From: Sipunculus nudus
Taxonomy: Eukaryota > Annelida > Sipuncula > Golfingiida > Sipunculidae
Direction of reading: 5' to 3'
Assembly: GCA_026874595.1 (NCBI GenBank)
Contig: JAPPUL010000069.1
Span: forward strand, 744,001 to 808,000
DNA: 64,000 nucleotides
Program-made: the position numbers and the translations under genes
Notes under the pieces: model-generated
Databases searched by the model: none
What the model saw: the letters and a program-made list of their open reading frames with translations, nothing else
Told to the model about the DNA's origin: nothing
Shown: positions 26,978-37,161 of the stretch, piece by piece
Layout of the letters: each line of letters opens with the position of its first letter
How positions within the stretch are numbered: the first letter of the stretch is position 1

Positions 26978-28714
26978 ATGAAACAACGAAATAACCGTAT
27001 CAGAAAATCGTCTCTTGTATTAAAGCTTTCGTCATACCAGTGGGGACCAATAACTATAGCAACAGCCATTGCAATATTCTTAACATTTGTACTAATACTG
27101 CCAATTGTTAAAGTTATATTTATCGCCTTCCAAGATGTAAACGGTAATATTACGCTTAACAACTTTATCGACTTTTTTAATGCATCTTTGTTTCAAGAAT
27201 CGTTTCTGAATTCTATATATGTATCTATAATGACAGTTATAGTTTCAACTATAATTGCAATACCTTTAGCTTACTTTACTACTCGATTCAACTTCAGCGG
27301 TACAGCAATTATTCAAACACTTGGAGTAATACCTCTTATTATGCCGCCATTTGTCGGGGCTGTTGCTATGTTACTATTTTTCGGCAGTAACGGAAGTGTA
27401 AACCTTTTATTATCTAAATATTTGGGATTTACTATACCTTTTATGAAAGGATTAAATGGAGTTATTCTAGTTGAATCTATACACTATTTTCCTTTTATAT
27501 TAATAAATCTCTCGGCAAGCCTAAAAAACATTGATCGCTCGATGGAAGAAGCAGCTTTAAATCTTGGTTCAAAGGGCCTTAGATTATTTAGACGTATAGT
27601 ATTTCCGCTTGCTATGCCTGGATATGTTGCGGGGGCATCTTTAGTATTCCTTAAAGTATTTGATGATCTTGGGACACCACTATTATTAAATGTTAATAAT
27701 ATGTTAGCCCCTCAAGCCTATCTAAGAATTAGCTCTGTTGGCATCTCGGACCCAATGGGATATGTTATATCCGTAATACTTATACTATTCTCATTATTTG
27801 CAATGTGGGTTTCGTTTTGGACAACCAAAAATAAAGATTATACTACTACGCAAAAAGGTGGTGGAGGTCTTATGCGACGAGACCTAAGGATATGGGAAAA
27901 AACTGTAGCGTATATTAGTATATCGATAATCTTATTATTTGTACTATCTCCGCATCTTGCATTACTATTACTCTCCTTTGCAAGCATATGGTCATTTAGT
28001 CCGCTTCCCGATGGATTTACACTAGCTCATTATGTACAGATGTTCACTTCCTCTAATATGTTTATTACCAATACACTGCTTTATGCAGGACTTGCGGGAC
28101 TTATTGATATTATATTGGGTGTTGCTATTGCTTATATTGTTTGGCGTACACGCATTTGGGGTAGCAAGGCTCTTGATTTTATTGCAATGAGTGCTGTTGC
28201 TATTCCTGGTGTTGCACTTGGGATTGGCTATCTACGTATGTTTTATGATATTGAATTACCGTTTTCTAATGTGCCCTTGGCAAATTGGTGGGGCATAATA
28301 ATTATTGCTCTTGCAATTCGTCGTCTGCCATATGCTCTAAGAGCTTGTGTTGCTGCTTTGCAACAAGTTGCCCTGTCTCTTGAAGAAGCTGCCGAAAATG
28401 TCGGAGCAAATAAATGGCGGACTGTTAAGCGAATCACTGTTCCTTTAATGGCAGGAGGAATAATTGCAGGATTTATCACAAGCTTTGCAACGGCAGCCGT
28501 TGAACTATCAGCAACTCTAATGTTAGTGGCAAGCGAGAATGATGCACCTCTTTCATATGGTATATACATTTTTATGCAAACTGCGGCAGGACGTGGGCCT
28601 GGAGCTGCTTTAGGCATTGTAGCTGTCATAATCGTGGGGCTAGCTACATACTTTTCTAATAAGATTATAGAAAAAACAAAATATAAAACTAAAAGCGATC
28701 TAAAAGAGAAATAA
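26978..28714 (+). CDS. ABC transporter permease, two fused membrane domains (Fe(III) type)
   Basis: A 578-residue inner-membrane protein with about twelve segments, made of two permease domains. Each has the EAA loop that docks the ATPase: MEEAALNLGSKGLRLFRRIVFPLAMPG near 190 and LEEAAENVGANKWRTVKRITVPLM near 480. Fused permeases of this form occur in FbpB-type iron systems. It lies 45 bp after the binding-protein gene and one base before the ATPase gene. Confidence 0.9.
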   Translation: MKQRNNRIRKSSLVLKLSSYQWGPITIATAIAIFLTFVLILPIVKVIFIAFQDVNGNITLNNFIDFFNASLFQESFLNSIYVSIMTVIVSTIIAIPLAYFTTRFNFSGTAIIQTLGVIPLIMPPFVGAVAMLLFFGSNGSVNLLLSKYLGFTIPFMKGLNGVILVESIHYFPFILINLSASLKNIDRSMEEAALNLGSKGLRLFRRIVFPLAMPGYVAGASLVFLKVFDDLGTPLLLNVNNMLAPQAYLRISSVGISDPMGYVISVILILFSLFAMWVSFWTTKNKDYTTTQKGGGGLMRRDLRIWEKTVAYISISIILLFVLSPHLALLLLSFASIWSFSPLPDGFTLAHYVQMFTSSNMFITNTLLYAGLAGLIDIILGVAIAYIVWRTRIWGSKALDFIAMSAVAIPGVALGIGYLRMFYDIELPFSNVPLANWWGIIIIALAIRRLPYALRACVAALQQVALSLEEAAENVGANKWRTVKRITVPLMAGGIIAGFITSFATAAVELSATLMLVASENDAPLSYGIYIFMQTAAGRGPGAALGIVAVIIVGLATYFSNKIIEKTKYKTKSDLKEK

Positions 28715-28715
28715 T

Positions 28716-29795
28716 ATGGATAAAAAGAACCAATCTGTTGACATAAAAATTGAAAATCTAAGTGTCGCATTTGGCAAAACTAATGTACTTAAAGATATTA
28801 GCTTAAATATTAAAGCTGGTGAATTCTTCGCCTTTTTAGGACCCTCAGGCTCAGGAAAATCAACACTACTTCGTTCTATAGCAGGTTTTGGTCCAAAGCC
28901 GAAGGGAAAAATCTTTATAGACAAACAAAATGTAACAAACATAGCTCCTTGGAAGCGCAATGTAGGGATGGTCTTCCAGAATTATGCACTATGGCCTCAC
29001 ATGAGTGTTAGAAAAAATGTTGCATTTGGTTTAGAGGAACGTAAAGTTTCTAAAGAGGAAATAAATAAGCGTGTTGATAAAGCGCTTAGTCTAGTTGAGC
29101 TACAAGAGTTTGCAAACAAAAGACCAAATGAACTGTCTGGAGGGCAACAACAACGTGTTGCTTTGGCAAGGACCATTGTCATAGAACCTCGAGTACTACT
29201 ACTTGATGAACCTTTATCTAATCTTGACGCAAACTTAAGAATACAAATGAGAACAGATATATTAACCCTACAACGGAAATTAGGTTTAACAACAATATTT
29301 GTAACCCACGATCAAGAAGAAGCGAATAGTATTTCAGACAGGATGGCTGTGCTTGATAAGGGATTAATTAACCAAGTTGGAAAACCTATAGAACTTTATG
29401 ATACGCCTAAAAACTTGTTCGTTGCAAAATTCCTCGGCTCTGCAAATATTATTACAGGAAGAATAAAGTCTGATAATAACGATAAACAAAATGTTTTTAT
29501 AAGCACAAACGGATTAAGAATAAACATAGATGAAGAAGTTAAGGATAATGCAAGTTTAGTTTTCCGTCCGCAGAATGTATCAATTACAAAAACTAAACCA
29601 AGACAAAAAGATGATATAATTATAAGCGGCAAGATTATGCATAGAGAATTTCTTGGCAGCGCTTTTAGATACAGTATAGACGTTAATGGGCATATGCTGT
29701 TTGTTGATAGCATACATAGTCTTGGAAGCACTTATCTTGAAGAAAGTACTAATGTATTTATATGTATAAAAAAAGGGCAATATAATATAATATGA
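28716..29795 (+). CDS. ABC transporter ATP-binding protein, Fe(III) type
   Basis: A 359-residue ATPase that powers the two preceding products. Walker A is GPSGSGKST (42-50), the signature LSGGQQQR (140-147), and Walker B LLLDEP (161-166); the H-loop is in VTHDQEEA. About 110 C-terminal residues form the TOBE-like domain of the FbpC/PotA group. It is the last gene of the operon; a hairpin lies just after it. Confidence 0.92.
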   Translation: MDKKNQSVDIKIENLSVAFGKTNVLKDISLNIKAGEFFAFLGPSGSGKSTLLRSIAGFGPKPKGKIFIDKQNVTNIAPWKRNVGMVFQNYALWPHMSVRKNVAFGLEERKVSKEEINKRVDKALSLVELQEFANKRPNELSGGQQQRVALARTIVIEPRVLLLDEPLSNLDANLRIQMRTDILTLQRKLGLTTIFVTHDQEEANSISDRMAVLDKGLINQVGKPIELYDTPKNLFVAKFLGSANIITGRIKSDNNDKQNVFISTNGLRINIDEEVKDNASLVFRPQNVSITKTKPRQKDDIIISGKIMHREFLGSAFRYSIDVNGHMLFVDSIHSLGSTYLEESTNVFICIKKGQYNII

Positions 29796-29804
29796 TGTAA
29801 GGTT

Positions 29805-29836
29805 AGGAGCAATATATACTTATATTGCCTTCTTTG
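29805..29836 (+). terminator. Likely terminator of the iron ABC operon
   Basis: A perfect 8-bp stem GCAATATA / TATATTGC with a TACT loop (29809-29828) is followed by CTTCTTT. The stem is AT-rich and the U run is interrupted. Confidence 0.5.
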
Positions 29837-29870
29837 TAACAAGACTATGAACTAAATAAGTTATCGATGT

Positions 29871-30785
29871 TTATTTAGAGACTCTAAACTGCCACATGAG
29901 ATTAGGTCGTTCAATATCCTTGCCATATAAGTTGGGATCGGTAACAATCATTTTAGCATGCATAAAGTCAAAGTAAATGTATGTATCGGCATCAATAGGC
30001 TGAACAGGGTTAGTGGTTAATTTAATTTTACGCAACTTTAGCGGAGAATTAGCTTTGTGAATATGATAAGGGATATTAGCAGTTAGTTTATGCCAGCCAT
30101 TAGGTTTAATATAGCCAGCTTTAAGGATGTGAACCATACCTTTTTCATCCTCAACATGAAAAGCTAAAGAGTATAGATTGTAAGTATTAATCCAAGCAAT
30201 TATGGATATTTCCCGAGTAAAAGCAGGGATAGCGACATAAGAACTTTTAGTATAGTTAAGGAAAGAAGCAGTATCAAGTTCTTTATAACCGGAAGGGTCA
30301 TCAGGATATCGTCCGAACTTATTTAAGCTGTAACGCTCTTTCTTAGAAGCAGACAAGTTATTAACAGGCTCAAGAGTTATAGAATTAAAAGCCTTCTTGT
30401 CCCAACAAGCTTTAAGACCAAAGATAGTCTTTTGTTCTTGTTTAAAAAAAGAAGCATTACGGTAGACGAATTCAGGCAAGATACCATTAGGTTTAAGGTT
30501 CTTCCCATCGGCAACAAACCATCCAAACCACTCAGAATCGTCTTGATAGTCCTTTTGGTCATTTAAGGTATCACCACAAGTGTCAGAACGGAAACGAGAG
30601 AATCGAACACTCCACTCGCCGGGTATTTCAAATCCGTCTACAGCATAAGAATAAGTGGGAATACTTTTCTGAGGTTGTAAATGTCTGTTAATGGAGCTAA
30701 TGTTAAAAGAGTCTCCCTGAGTCTGAATGAAGAAGACTATAACAAAAGAAGAGCAAATGGTTAAAAGCAGTCTGGATTTAAACAC
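29871..30785 (-). CDS. FlaA-like flagellar filament outer layer protein (paralogue 2)
   Basis: An exported 304-residue protein. The start is set at GTG 30785 because AAGGAGG lies seven bases upstream and the product then begins with a clean signal peptide (MFKSRLLLTICSSFVIVFF). The mature part has a YSYAVDGFEIPGEWSVRFSRFR segment, IAWINTYNLYSLAFHVEDEKG and PNGWHKLTANIPYHI, the FlaA pattern of a beta-sandwich sheath protein. It is lagging-strand, facing away from the principal flaA. It may be a second sheath protein such as FlaA2; no assay is implied. Confidence 0.7.
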   Translation of the reverse strand: MFKSRLLLTICSSFVIVFFIQTQGDSFNISSINRHLQPQKSIPTYSYAVDGFEIPGEWSVRFSRFRSDTCGDTLNDQKDYQDDSEWFGWFVADGKNLKPNGILPEFVYRNASFFKQEQKTIFGLKACWDKKAFNSITLEPVNNLSASKKERYSLNKFGRYPDDPSGYKELDTASFLNYTKSSYVAIPAFTREISIIAWINTYNLYSLAFHVEDEKGMVHILKAGYIKPNGWHKLTANIPYHIHKANSPLKLRKIKLTTNPVQPIDADTYIYFDFMHAKMIVTDPNLYGKDIERPNLMWQFRVSK

Positions 30786-31023
30786 AAAAAAACCTCCTTG
30801 TAAAAAAGCAAAACCAAAACATTGCAAATAAAGCCGGTGTAATAAAATATAATAAAAGCTAAAATAAAACAAAGCCTCTATTTAAGTAAGAATAACCTAC
30901 AGTAAGAATAACACCCGAAATGGATTTCGGATAAAAAGTTAAAAAAACTTATAGTAAGTAAGAGTAAATGATGATATAAGCGAGAAAAAGTGAGAAAAAG
31001 GGTAAAAATGTTAAAAAAAAAGA

Positions 31024-31902
31024 TTAAACTTCCTGATTAAATATTCTGTATATGGCGGAAAAATCGAGTTGACTAATGCCCTTTTGGAAAGTTAGAGCAA
31101 AGATTTCTTTAGAGACAGCAGCAGAGAGGACAGGTTTTTTAATATCAAAAGCAAGATCAGAAAGGGCTTTCAGGTCTTTTAGCATAAGCGCATTAGAAAA
31201 ATGAGTAGAGAAATCGTTATTTAAGAGCTTATCTTTTTTAGCAGAAAGAACAAGGGACTGCCCTCCTCCTTTATCCAGTATATCCAAAACGGCAGCTTTG
31301 TCGATTCCGATATTCTGCCCTAAAACCAAAGCCTCAGCAAGAGCAGTCATAAAGTTAGCCAAGACAAGATTATTAATAAGTTTCATTTTGGAAGCGAGGG
31401 TTTTTTCTTCGAGGAAGAAAATATTAGAAGCAAAGACTTTAATATATTGATAAGCATAATCAAAAGCACTTTTGTTACCGCTAACAAGAGCAGTAAGCAA
31501 TCCTTTCAAAGCGGGGTTGACGCTACCTAAAACAGGACATTCAAGGTATTGGAAGTTATATTTAGAAGCAAAGTCATAGAATTGTAGAACCTGACCGTAG
31601 TGGTTAGAAGTTAGGTCGACAATGATTTTATTTTCTAAGTTTCTCTTATTGTGCAGCAAACCATTTGTACCTAAGAAGACATCGGACACCGCATTACTAT
31701 CAAAGAGACATATAAATATTAGGTCTGAATTTTGCGCAAGATGAGCAGGGTTTTGACAAAAGGAAAAAGGGCTTTTGGAGAAGCTTTCTTTTCTAGTTCT
31801 ATTCCAAACCAAAATACTGTGTTTGTGAATAGAGCTAAATCGCGTTAAGATAGCGGAGCCCAAATTACCAAGACCGATAAAGCCGATATTAAAAGCACTC
31901 AT
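31024..31902 (-). CDS. NAD(P)-dependent oxidoreductase of the 3-hydroxyisobutyrate dehydrogenase family
   Basis: A 292-residue beta-hydroxyacid dehydrogenase. It opens with the Rossmann motif IGFIGLGNLGSAIL, has a CPVLGSVNPALKGLL catalytic-loop segment and a KLINNLVLANFMTALAEAL helix containing the family lysine region. A GAGG site precedes the ATG at 31902. The substrate could be 3-hydroxyisobutyrate, tartronate semialdehyde, succinic semialdehyde or an imine; the sequence alone does not decide. Neighbours give no pathway hint. Confidence 0.85.
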   Translation of the reverse strand: MSAFNIGFIGLGNLGSAILTRFSSIHKHSILVWNRTRKESFSKSPFSFCQNPAHLAQNSDLIFICLFDSNAVSDVFLGTNGLLHNKRNLENKIIVDLTSNHYGQVLQFYDFASKYNFQYLECPVLGSVNPALKGLLTALVSGNKSAFDYAYQYIKVFASNIFFLEEKTLASKMKLINNLVLANFMTALAEALVLGQNIGIDKAAVLDILDKGGGQSLVLSAKKDKLLNNDFSTHFSNALMLKDLKALSDLAFDIKKPVLSAAVSKEIFALTFQKGISQLDFSAIYRIFNQEV

Positions 31903-31948
31903 AAAAAACCTCGTATAAATGCAAGTAAGAGAAGACTATCTTAAATAA

Positions 31949-32116
31949 TTAAAGAGGGCTTATAGAACAAGAATAACGAGCCATTTGTTCAATGGTCTTT
32001 TTAATTAGAGTAAATCGAGTATTGCATCTTTTACATTCATTGACATGAGGGATGCTTTCAGAATTAACGTTGTTGATAACAAAGTGATTGAGTTCTTTAT
32101 TAGAAAAGCAAGTCAT
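31949..32116 (-). CDS. Small zinc-finger protein, anti-sigma (ZAS/zf-HC2-like) without a membrane domain
   Basis: From the ATG at 32116, preceded by GGAGG, this encodes 55 residues. The centre reads IPHVNECKRCNTRF, the HxxxCxxC motif of zinc-binding anti-sigma domains, preceded by a LNHFVIN helix as in that fold. There is no transmembrane segment, no fused sensor and no sigma-factor gene nearby. A longer frame starting upstream at 32206 adds a hydrophobic stretch, but it lacks a ribosome-binding site and I do not favour it. Confidence 0.5.
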   Translation of the reverse strand: MTCFSNKELNHFVINNVNSESIPHVNECKRCNTRFTLIKKTIEQMARYSCSISPL

Positions 32117-32315
32117 AAGAGTCCTCCAAAGATTAAAAAAAAAACAAGAAGCTAAAAAAACCAAAGCAAAAACAAAGTCATAAAAGAAAAGGTAGCCCAG
32201 GATCAAAGATCAGAATGTACAAGATAAGCAAAAATAAGTCAAGTATAATTTAAAGATATTCTTTAATTATGGATAAAAGGATAATCCAAATAAAGGTTTA
32301 GCAGCGACTAAATCA

Positions 32316-33677
32316 TTAACGATTATGAGAAAGCGCTCTTGAGAGATTATTAACTAAAAACCATATAATAAAATAAAATATGGTTACGAAGATAAAGACA
32401 TACCCTAGGGGCTGAGCGAATGCGTTTATGGCAAGGAGGAAGAAGAAAGTAGATAGGGTAAAGAGCTTATAAAAAAGCCAAAGACGTAGTAAAAAGACTT
32501 GGCGGATGATATTAAAGCAAAAGAGCCCGGCGATGGGGAGTATAAGGTCGGGTATAGAAATCAAGAGATGCGAGATAATGGAGACATCATATTTAAGAAC
32601 TATAAGAAAATGGATAGAGATTAAAGAGAAGATGCCAATGGGGACAGCTAAGATGATAAGAGCCGAAGAGGTTAAGAATTTTCTTAAGGGAGGATATAAA
32701 TCAAAAGGCATGGCAGCAATAGCAAGGGAGATAAAGACAAAAGTAATAAAAGCGACAAAGAAGGCATTATAAGTATTTGCATAGGAAGGGTTTTGAGGTA
32801 AGGATGCCTTAAGCAAGTATTTTTGAGAAAGGAGTAGAGGAGATGTTTTTTTGAGATTTGAGTTAGAGAACATATTGTTAGTTGAAATATTGCTATGCGA
32901 AAGATTTACAGTATTATTGTGTAAATCGATGAAAGGCAAGAAGTCTTTTAAGATTAAAGGAAAAGCCATAGCACTATAAAGGGAGATAACTTCATCGTGC
33001 GAAGAATCAAATAATAGGTCAGAGAAGGTTTTAGCGAGGAGAATATGCTTTACTAAAGGGTCTGATATTTGCCTAAGAGATTTGAAAGGGACATTTTGGG
33101 TTTGCTTTTTAATGGAGTTATTTAAGATAATATTTAAGACATCACGTAGTTTAGAGGAACAGTTAGCTTTGGCATAATGATATACATAGAACTTATTTTC
33201 GGGTTTAGCTTTAACATCGAGTAGATTTTGCAGGAGAAATTTTTGTTTATCAGAAAGCATTATTTGCTGTTCAAAGATGAACCTACCATGACGGGAGTAA
33301 AAGGAGTAATTGGCTGAGTAAGAAGCGATACTAAGCCAAAAGCTATTCTTACCGAGTAAGAAGCTTGAGATAACGTTTTGAGAATAGTTAAAAGTCCCAA
33401 AGTCATAAACAATGTCTTGAGAATTGATTTTTATGCGAAGAGCATTATGTCCCCATTGGGAGTGTAAGCTTTGTCCTGGTCCAAAAGTTAGTACAGAAAC
33501 ATATAAAGATTTTGCCTTTGATTTTTGTTTAAGATTAGACGAAGTTGCAGCAAAAGAGTTAGAAGAAAGGATAAAAGTTACGAAAAGATATGCTAGAGGT
33601 AAAAATAGTAGTAAAGAATATTTTGGTATAGAGAACACAGGAGGGCTTTGCTTTTGTATATGTGTTACAGAGTGCAT
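32316..33677 (-). CDS. Membrane protein with periplasmic DUF4105 (Lnb N-terminal-like) domain
   Basis: A 453-residue protein. A signal or anchor segment lies near residue 25. The periplasmic domain then shows VSVLTFGPGQSLHSQWGHNALRI and YDFGTFNY, and YHYAKANCSSKLRDVLN, the blocks of DUF4105 with conserved His, Asn and Cys residues that suggest a papain-like hydrolase. Five or so membrane segments fill the last 160 residues. Its start is about 75 bp from the divergent transglycosylase gene. A role in envelope processing is possible but unproven. Confidence 0.7.
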   Translation of the reverse strand: MHSVTHIQKQSPPVFSIPKYSLLLFLPLAYLFVTFILSSNSFAATSSNLKQKSKAKSLYVSVLTFGPGQSLHSQWGHNALRIKINSQDIVYDFGTFNYSQNVISSFLLGKNSFWLSIASYSANYSFYSRHGRFIFEQQIMLSDKQKFLLQNLLDVKAKPENKFYVYHYAKANCSSKLRDVLNIILNNSIKKQTQNVPFKSLRQISDPLVKHILLAKTFSDLLFDSSHDEVISLYSAMAFPLILKDFLPFIDLHNNTVNLSHSNISTNNMFSNSNLKKTSPLLLSQKYLLKASLPQNPSYANTYNAFFVAFITFVFISLAIAAMPFDLYPPLRKFLTSSALIILAVPIGIFSLISIHFLIVLKYDVSIISHLLISIPDLILPIAGLFCFNIIRQVFLLRLWLFYKLFTLSTFFFLLAINAFAQPLGYVFIFVTIFYFIIWFLVNNLSRALSHNR

Positions 33678-33753
33678 GTAAAAAAATATAAGAAAAGGTT
33701 AGAAAACGCCAACAGCAAACAGCATGAGAAAAGGAGTAAGCGAGGAAAATAAG

Positions 33754-36246
33754 ATGATAAATATATCTAAATCACTTAATATATGCCTAGCACACGGTGT
33801 AGTACTTTGTGTAATTTTAACTGGCTGTGGATATGATGAGAGGATAGATTATGTAGGGGATCAAAATGAGAGGACGGGCTTTGGTATAAATCTAAATACT
33901 ATAAAGCGGTTTAAGCTATCGGAAGTAAAGATAAAGCTTCCGTTATGTGGAAAGAATGAGTATATGCGGGCGTATAAGCGAGGTAGCTATAAAGACGTTG
34001 TGGGAGACAAATTGGGGGCTGATGTTGCGGTTGAGGGCAGTAATGATAGAGGGGTTGAGACATATTGCAGATCATCTTTTGTAAAGGATTATATAAAAGG
34101 GTTAAGTTATCTTAATCTAGGGAATAAGGAGCAGGGGATAAGGTTGCTAAGAAGTAGCCTAAGCCATAACGATACACTTAGCGATTATATAAACTATATG
34201 ATAGGAGAGATATATTATAAAGATAGAAGTTATGTAAACGCACTAAAGTATTTAAAGCGGGCAAGAGCACGTGTTGCGATGGGAGGGGAGATTATGTTGC
34301 GGTTGCTTGAGCTTGAAGGAGAATCTTATATACACTTATCCCGCTATAGTGAATTAATAAGGGAGTACAAGAGATTTTTAAGACATGTAAAAGCTAAAGA
34401 AGGGATACAAATAATAGTAGACAAAAGGCGAATGACAAAAGGGGAGGTAGAATCCAAGCTAAAGTATTATATAGGTAAGGGATATGAAGGTAAAAAGGAT
34501 TATAAGGGAGCAATAAGGGTCTATATAAGTATCCTTAAGGAAGGAGATAACAGGCGCTACAAGACAAAAGCATTAAAACAGATAAAAGCAATAAGTAAAG
34601 GCTACACAAAGAGATTAACTGCCGAGGCCCGAATATATCTTATAAATTACTATCAATCGTTAACAGGGTATAAGAAAGGGCAACGGGAATCGGTCCAAGA
34701 GCTAATAAAGAAGTTAATGGTCAAATTGGAAAGAAAAGAGGCGTGGCAGTTAGAATCTAAGGATACACAATATACCTATTACAAAGTGCTGTACAAATAT
34801 TACATATCAAAAGGACAGATAAAGAAAGCGAATGTAATATCGAACAAAGTGGAAGAAGCCTTTGGCTTGGGGAGTAAGTATATAAAGCTGTTTGGGTATG
34901 AGGAGGCGCTTCTACTGCTTGTGGGAGGGAAAGAGGGTATAGCTGAGGGTCTTGCAAGGCTTAAGGAGATATTGCATGAGAAGGGGCATCCAAAGGTTTT
35001 GGAAGCGGGAATGGTATTGCTTAAGTATCTAGGAGAGGAGCTGTATAATGCAAGTAAGGAGCAAGGAGTTTCGGGGGCAAGGGAATACGGCAAACTATTA
35101 AGTCGTTTATTTGAGCTTGGTTATGAGTCAAAGGTAGAGCGAGTATTTTTCAGATTGATAGGGAAGGAAGCAAACAGAAGATTTCTAATAGATACCTTTT
35201 TGGAAGTAGATTATGAGAAATTGAGTCCGTATAGGCGAGTAAAATATACATATTGGCTTGGCGAGCTATACCTAGATATTGGAGAGAAGCAAGAGGGGAT
35301 TATGTATTTAAAGAAGGCCCTATATGATCATGGTAGAAGTTACTATACAGGGCTTTCGTTAGAGCGGCTTGAGGGGTTATTGTCATATAGTGAACGGGTT
35401 GGACTATATAGAGGACTTAAGGGTCGCTACAAGAGGTTTTTCGAGACAAAAGAGTTTAAGCAGCGCTATGCTTCAGTAAAGGTGGAATATAATTTTAGAT
35501 TAGAAGAGGATGAACTGTTCTGGAAGGGGTATATATTGTTTCAAGTGGGCAATGGAGAGGCAGGATATGAGTTATTAAAGGGGTATGTGCTTAAGCTGGA
35601 GGGGCGAGGAAGGTATTATTTGGTATTATCGAAGTTATTTAAGGAGCTTGGGAGGAATGATTATGTAATAAGGTATAACGATTTTCTAACAGACTATTTA
35701 AATGGAGCAAGGAACCATGGATATATAATCCCTGTGATAAGCGAGGAAGTATACCCGTTATATTATAAGGATATAGTATACGAGCAATCAAAGCGCTATG
35801 GAGTGGATAAATATCTGGTAATGGCGGTCATACGAGAGGAGAGTAGATTTAATGCTAATGCTTTATCGGTATCAAGAGCCAAAGGGCTTATGCAGATATT
35901 GCAAGGGGTGGGGGAGTGGTTAGATGGGCTTGGACGTGGTCGAACAGGGCGACGAGGGATTAATTTATACGATAGTCAGACAAATATATCATTAGGAGTA
36001 AAATACTTAAGATTTTTATTGAGGAGACAGTCATTAAGCGAGGCGGTAGCGAGTTACAATGGAGGGCCGACTCGGATAAGGAATATAATGAAGGAGCTAC
36101 GGGAGGGGTTGGGGGAAGGGAACAAGACATTGAATGATAAATTATTAATAGAGCTAATAGATATAGACGAGACAAGAAACTACGTACGCAAGGTACTAGG
36201 TAGTTATTATATATACAAGAGACTTTATGAAAATCGTAATATATAA
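33754..36246 (+). CDS. Lipoprotein with helical repeats and a C-terminal lytic transglycosylase domain
   Basis: About 830 residues from the ATG at 33754, chosen for its upstream GCGAGG; a start at 33724 lacks one. The signal ends in a lipobox (VILTGC), so it should be lipid-anchored. A long TPR-like helical region (about 90-640) has several tetratricopeptide-like repeats such as YVNALKYLKRAR. The last 180 residues form the SLT domain: YGVDKYLVMAVIREESRFN with the catalytic Glu, the AKGLMQIL block and ASYNGGPTRI. This plan matches soluble lytic transglycosylases (Slt70-like), which cut peptidoglycan. Confidence 0.88.
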   Translation: MINISKSLNICLAHGVVLCVILTGCGYDERIDYVGDQNERTGFGINLNTIKRFKLSEVKIKLPLCGKNEYMRAYKRGSYKDVVGDKLGADVAVEGSNDRGVETYCRSSFVKDYIKGLSYLNLGNKEQGIRLLRSSLSHNDTLSDYINYMIGEIYYKDRSYVNALKYLKRARARVAMGGEIMLRLLELEGESYIHLSRYSELIREYKRFLRHVKAKEGIQIIVDKRRMTKGEVESKLKYYIGKGYEGKKDYKGAIRVYISILKEGDNRRYKTKALKQIKAISKGYTKRLTAEARIYLINYYQSLTGYKKGQRESVQELIKKLMVKLERKEAWQLESKDTQYTYYKVLYKYYISKGQIKKANVISNKVEEAFGLGSKYIKLFGYEEALLLLVGGKEGIAEGLARLKEILHEKGHPKVLEAGMVLLKYLGEELYNASKEQGVSGAREYGKLLSRLFELGYESKVERVFFRLIGKEANRRFLIDTFLEVDYEKLSPYRRVKYTYWLGELYLDIGEKQEGIMYLKKALYDHGRSYYTGLSLERLEGLLSYSERVGLYRGLKGRYKRFFETKEFKQRYASVKVEYNFRLEEDELFWKGYILFQVGNGEAGYELLKGYVLKLEGRGRYYLVLSKLFKELGRNDYVIRYNDFLTDYLNGARNHGYIIPVISEEVYPLYYKDIVYEQSKRYGVDKYLVMAVIREESRFNANALSVSRAKGLMQILQGVGEWLDGLGRGRTGRRGINLYDSQTNISLGVKYLRFLLRRQSLSEAVASYNGGPTRIRNIMKELREGLGEGNKTLNDKLLIELIDIDETRNYVRKVLGSYYIYKRLYENRNI

Positions 36247-37161
36247 TTAAGCAGTTTTGGTTGTATGTTTCGAGTGTTTAATGAAGATATTTTTGATTAA
36301 AGATTTAGATATTTTAATTGGTGAAAAGGATATAGGCATAGGGTTTGGATAAACTAAAGATATTTTAGGGATATGAATATTGGTATTAATTTGCGAGATA
36401 TCGTACTGACCAAGGTTTAAAGATTTGGCAGCGGTTAAAATTTTATAAGGGATAGGGTAGTCAAGGGCATTAGTTATGACGGTATCAAGAGCGACAGGGT
36501 CAGTAGAAGCGAAGAGTAAATTAGTTAATTTAGGCACTCCTCCCATGGGTCCTTTTTTATCCATGGCATAAACAGCATCAAGTATATTCAAAACCGGGTT
36601 TAGCTCAAAACAATTCTTAACAAGCATCTCAGCAAAGAGGTTATGCCTATCGGCTAGGGAGAAATGTAATATAGCCTTACGTTTTCCGGCAATGCATCCA
36701 AACATATTCTTAACAGCTAAAGAAAGCCCGAGTTGGCAATGAACCTTAAGTTTTGGAAGATTAATAATTTTGTAATTTTTGAGGGAGGAGTCTTTAGCAA
36801 AGATTTTTAATTTGTGCTTAGGTTTTTTAAGATTAATGATATTAACATTTAGCTTTTGTAAATCTTTAAAGACCTTAGTTTTAGAAAGTATTTGAAGAGG
36901 AGTCCCCCAAGCAGGGGAATCAGCGATAGAGACTTTAGCCCCGAGCTCATGAATCAGCTGAGCACAAGCAAGGATAAGGCTAGGGTCTGTAATAAGCGGG
37001 TCATTATGGTATCGCTGTGGTCCGAGCAAATTAGGTTTAATAAGAACGTTATCATTTTTTGAGATAAATGAATTAATGTTGTCAAGAAGTGAGATAACGT
37101 CGACTAGATTTTGCTTAATATGGTTATAATCATCTGTTTTAATAATTGAAACAAAAGCCAT
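36247..37161 (-). CDS. DUF362 domain protein
   Basis: A 304-residue protein of the DUF362 family: it begins VSIIKTDDYNHIKQNLVDV, has KPNLLGPQ, a SIADSPAWGT segment, LPKLKVHCQLGLSLAVKNMFG and VLNILDAVYAMDKKGPMGG. Many members carry ferredoxin clusters, but no CxxCxxC is present here. The function of the family is unknown. Its stop codon abuts that of the converging transglycosylase gene. No ribosome-binding site is visible before its ATG. Confidence 0.78.
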   Translation of the reverse strand: MAFVSIIKTDDYNHIKQNLVDVISLLDNINSFISKNDNVLIKPNLLGPQRYHNDPLITDPSLILACAQLIHELGAKVSIADSPAWGTPLQILSKTKVFKDLQKLNVNIINLKKPKHKLKIFAKDSSLKNYKIINLPKLKVHCQLGLSLAVKNMFGCIAGKRKAILHFSLADRHNLFAEMLVKNCFELNPVLNILDAVYAMDKKGPMGGVPKLTNLLFASTDPVALDTVITNALDYPIPYKILTAAKSLNLGQYDISQINTNIHIPKISLVYPNPMPISFSPIKISKSLIKNIFIKHSKHTTKTA

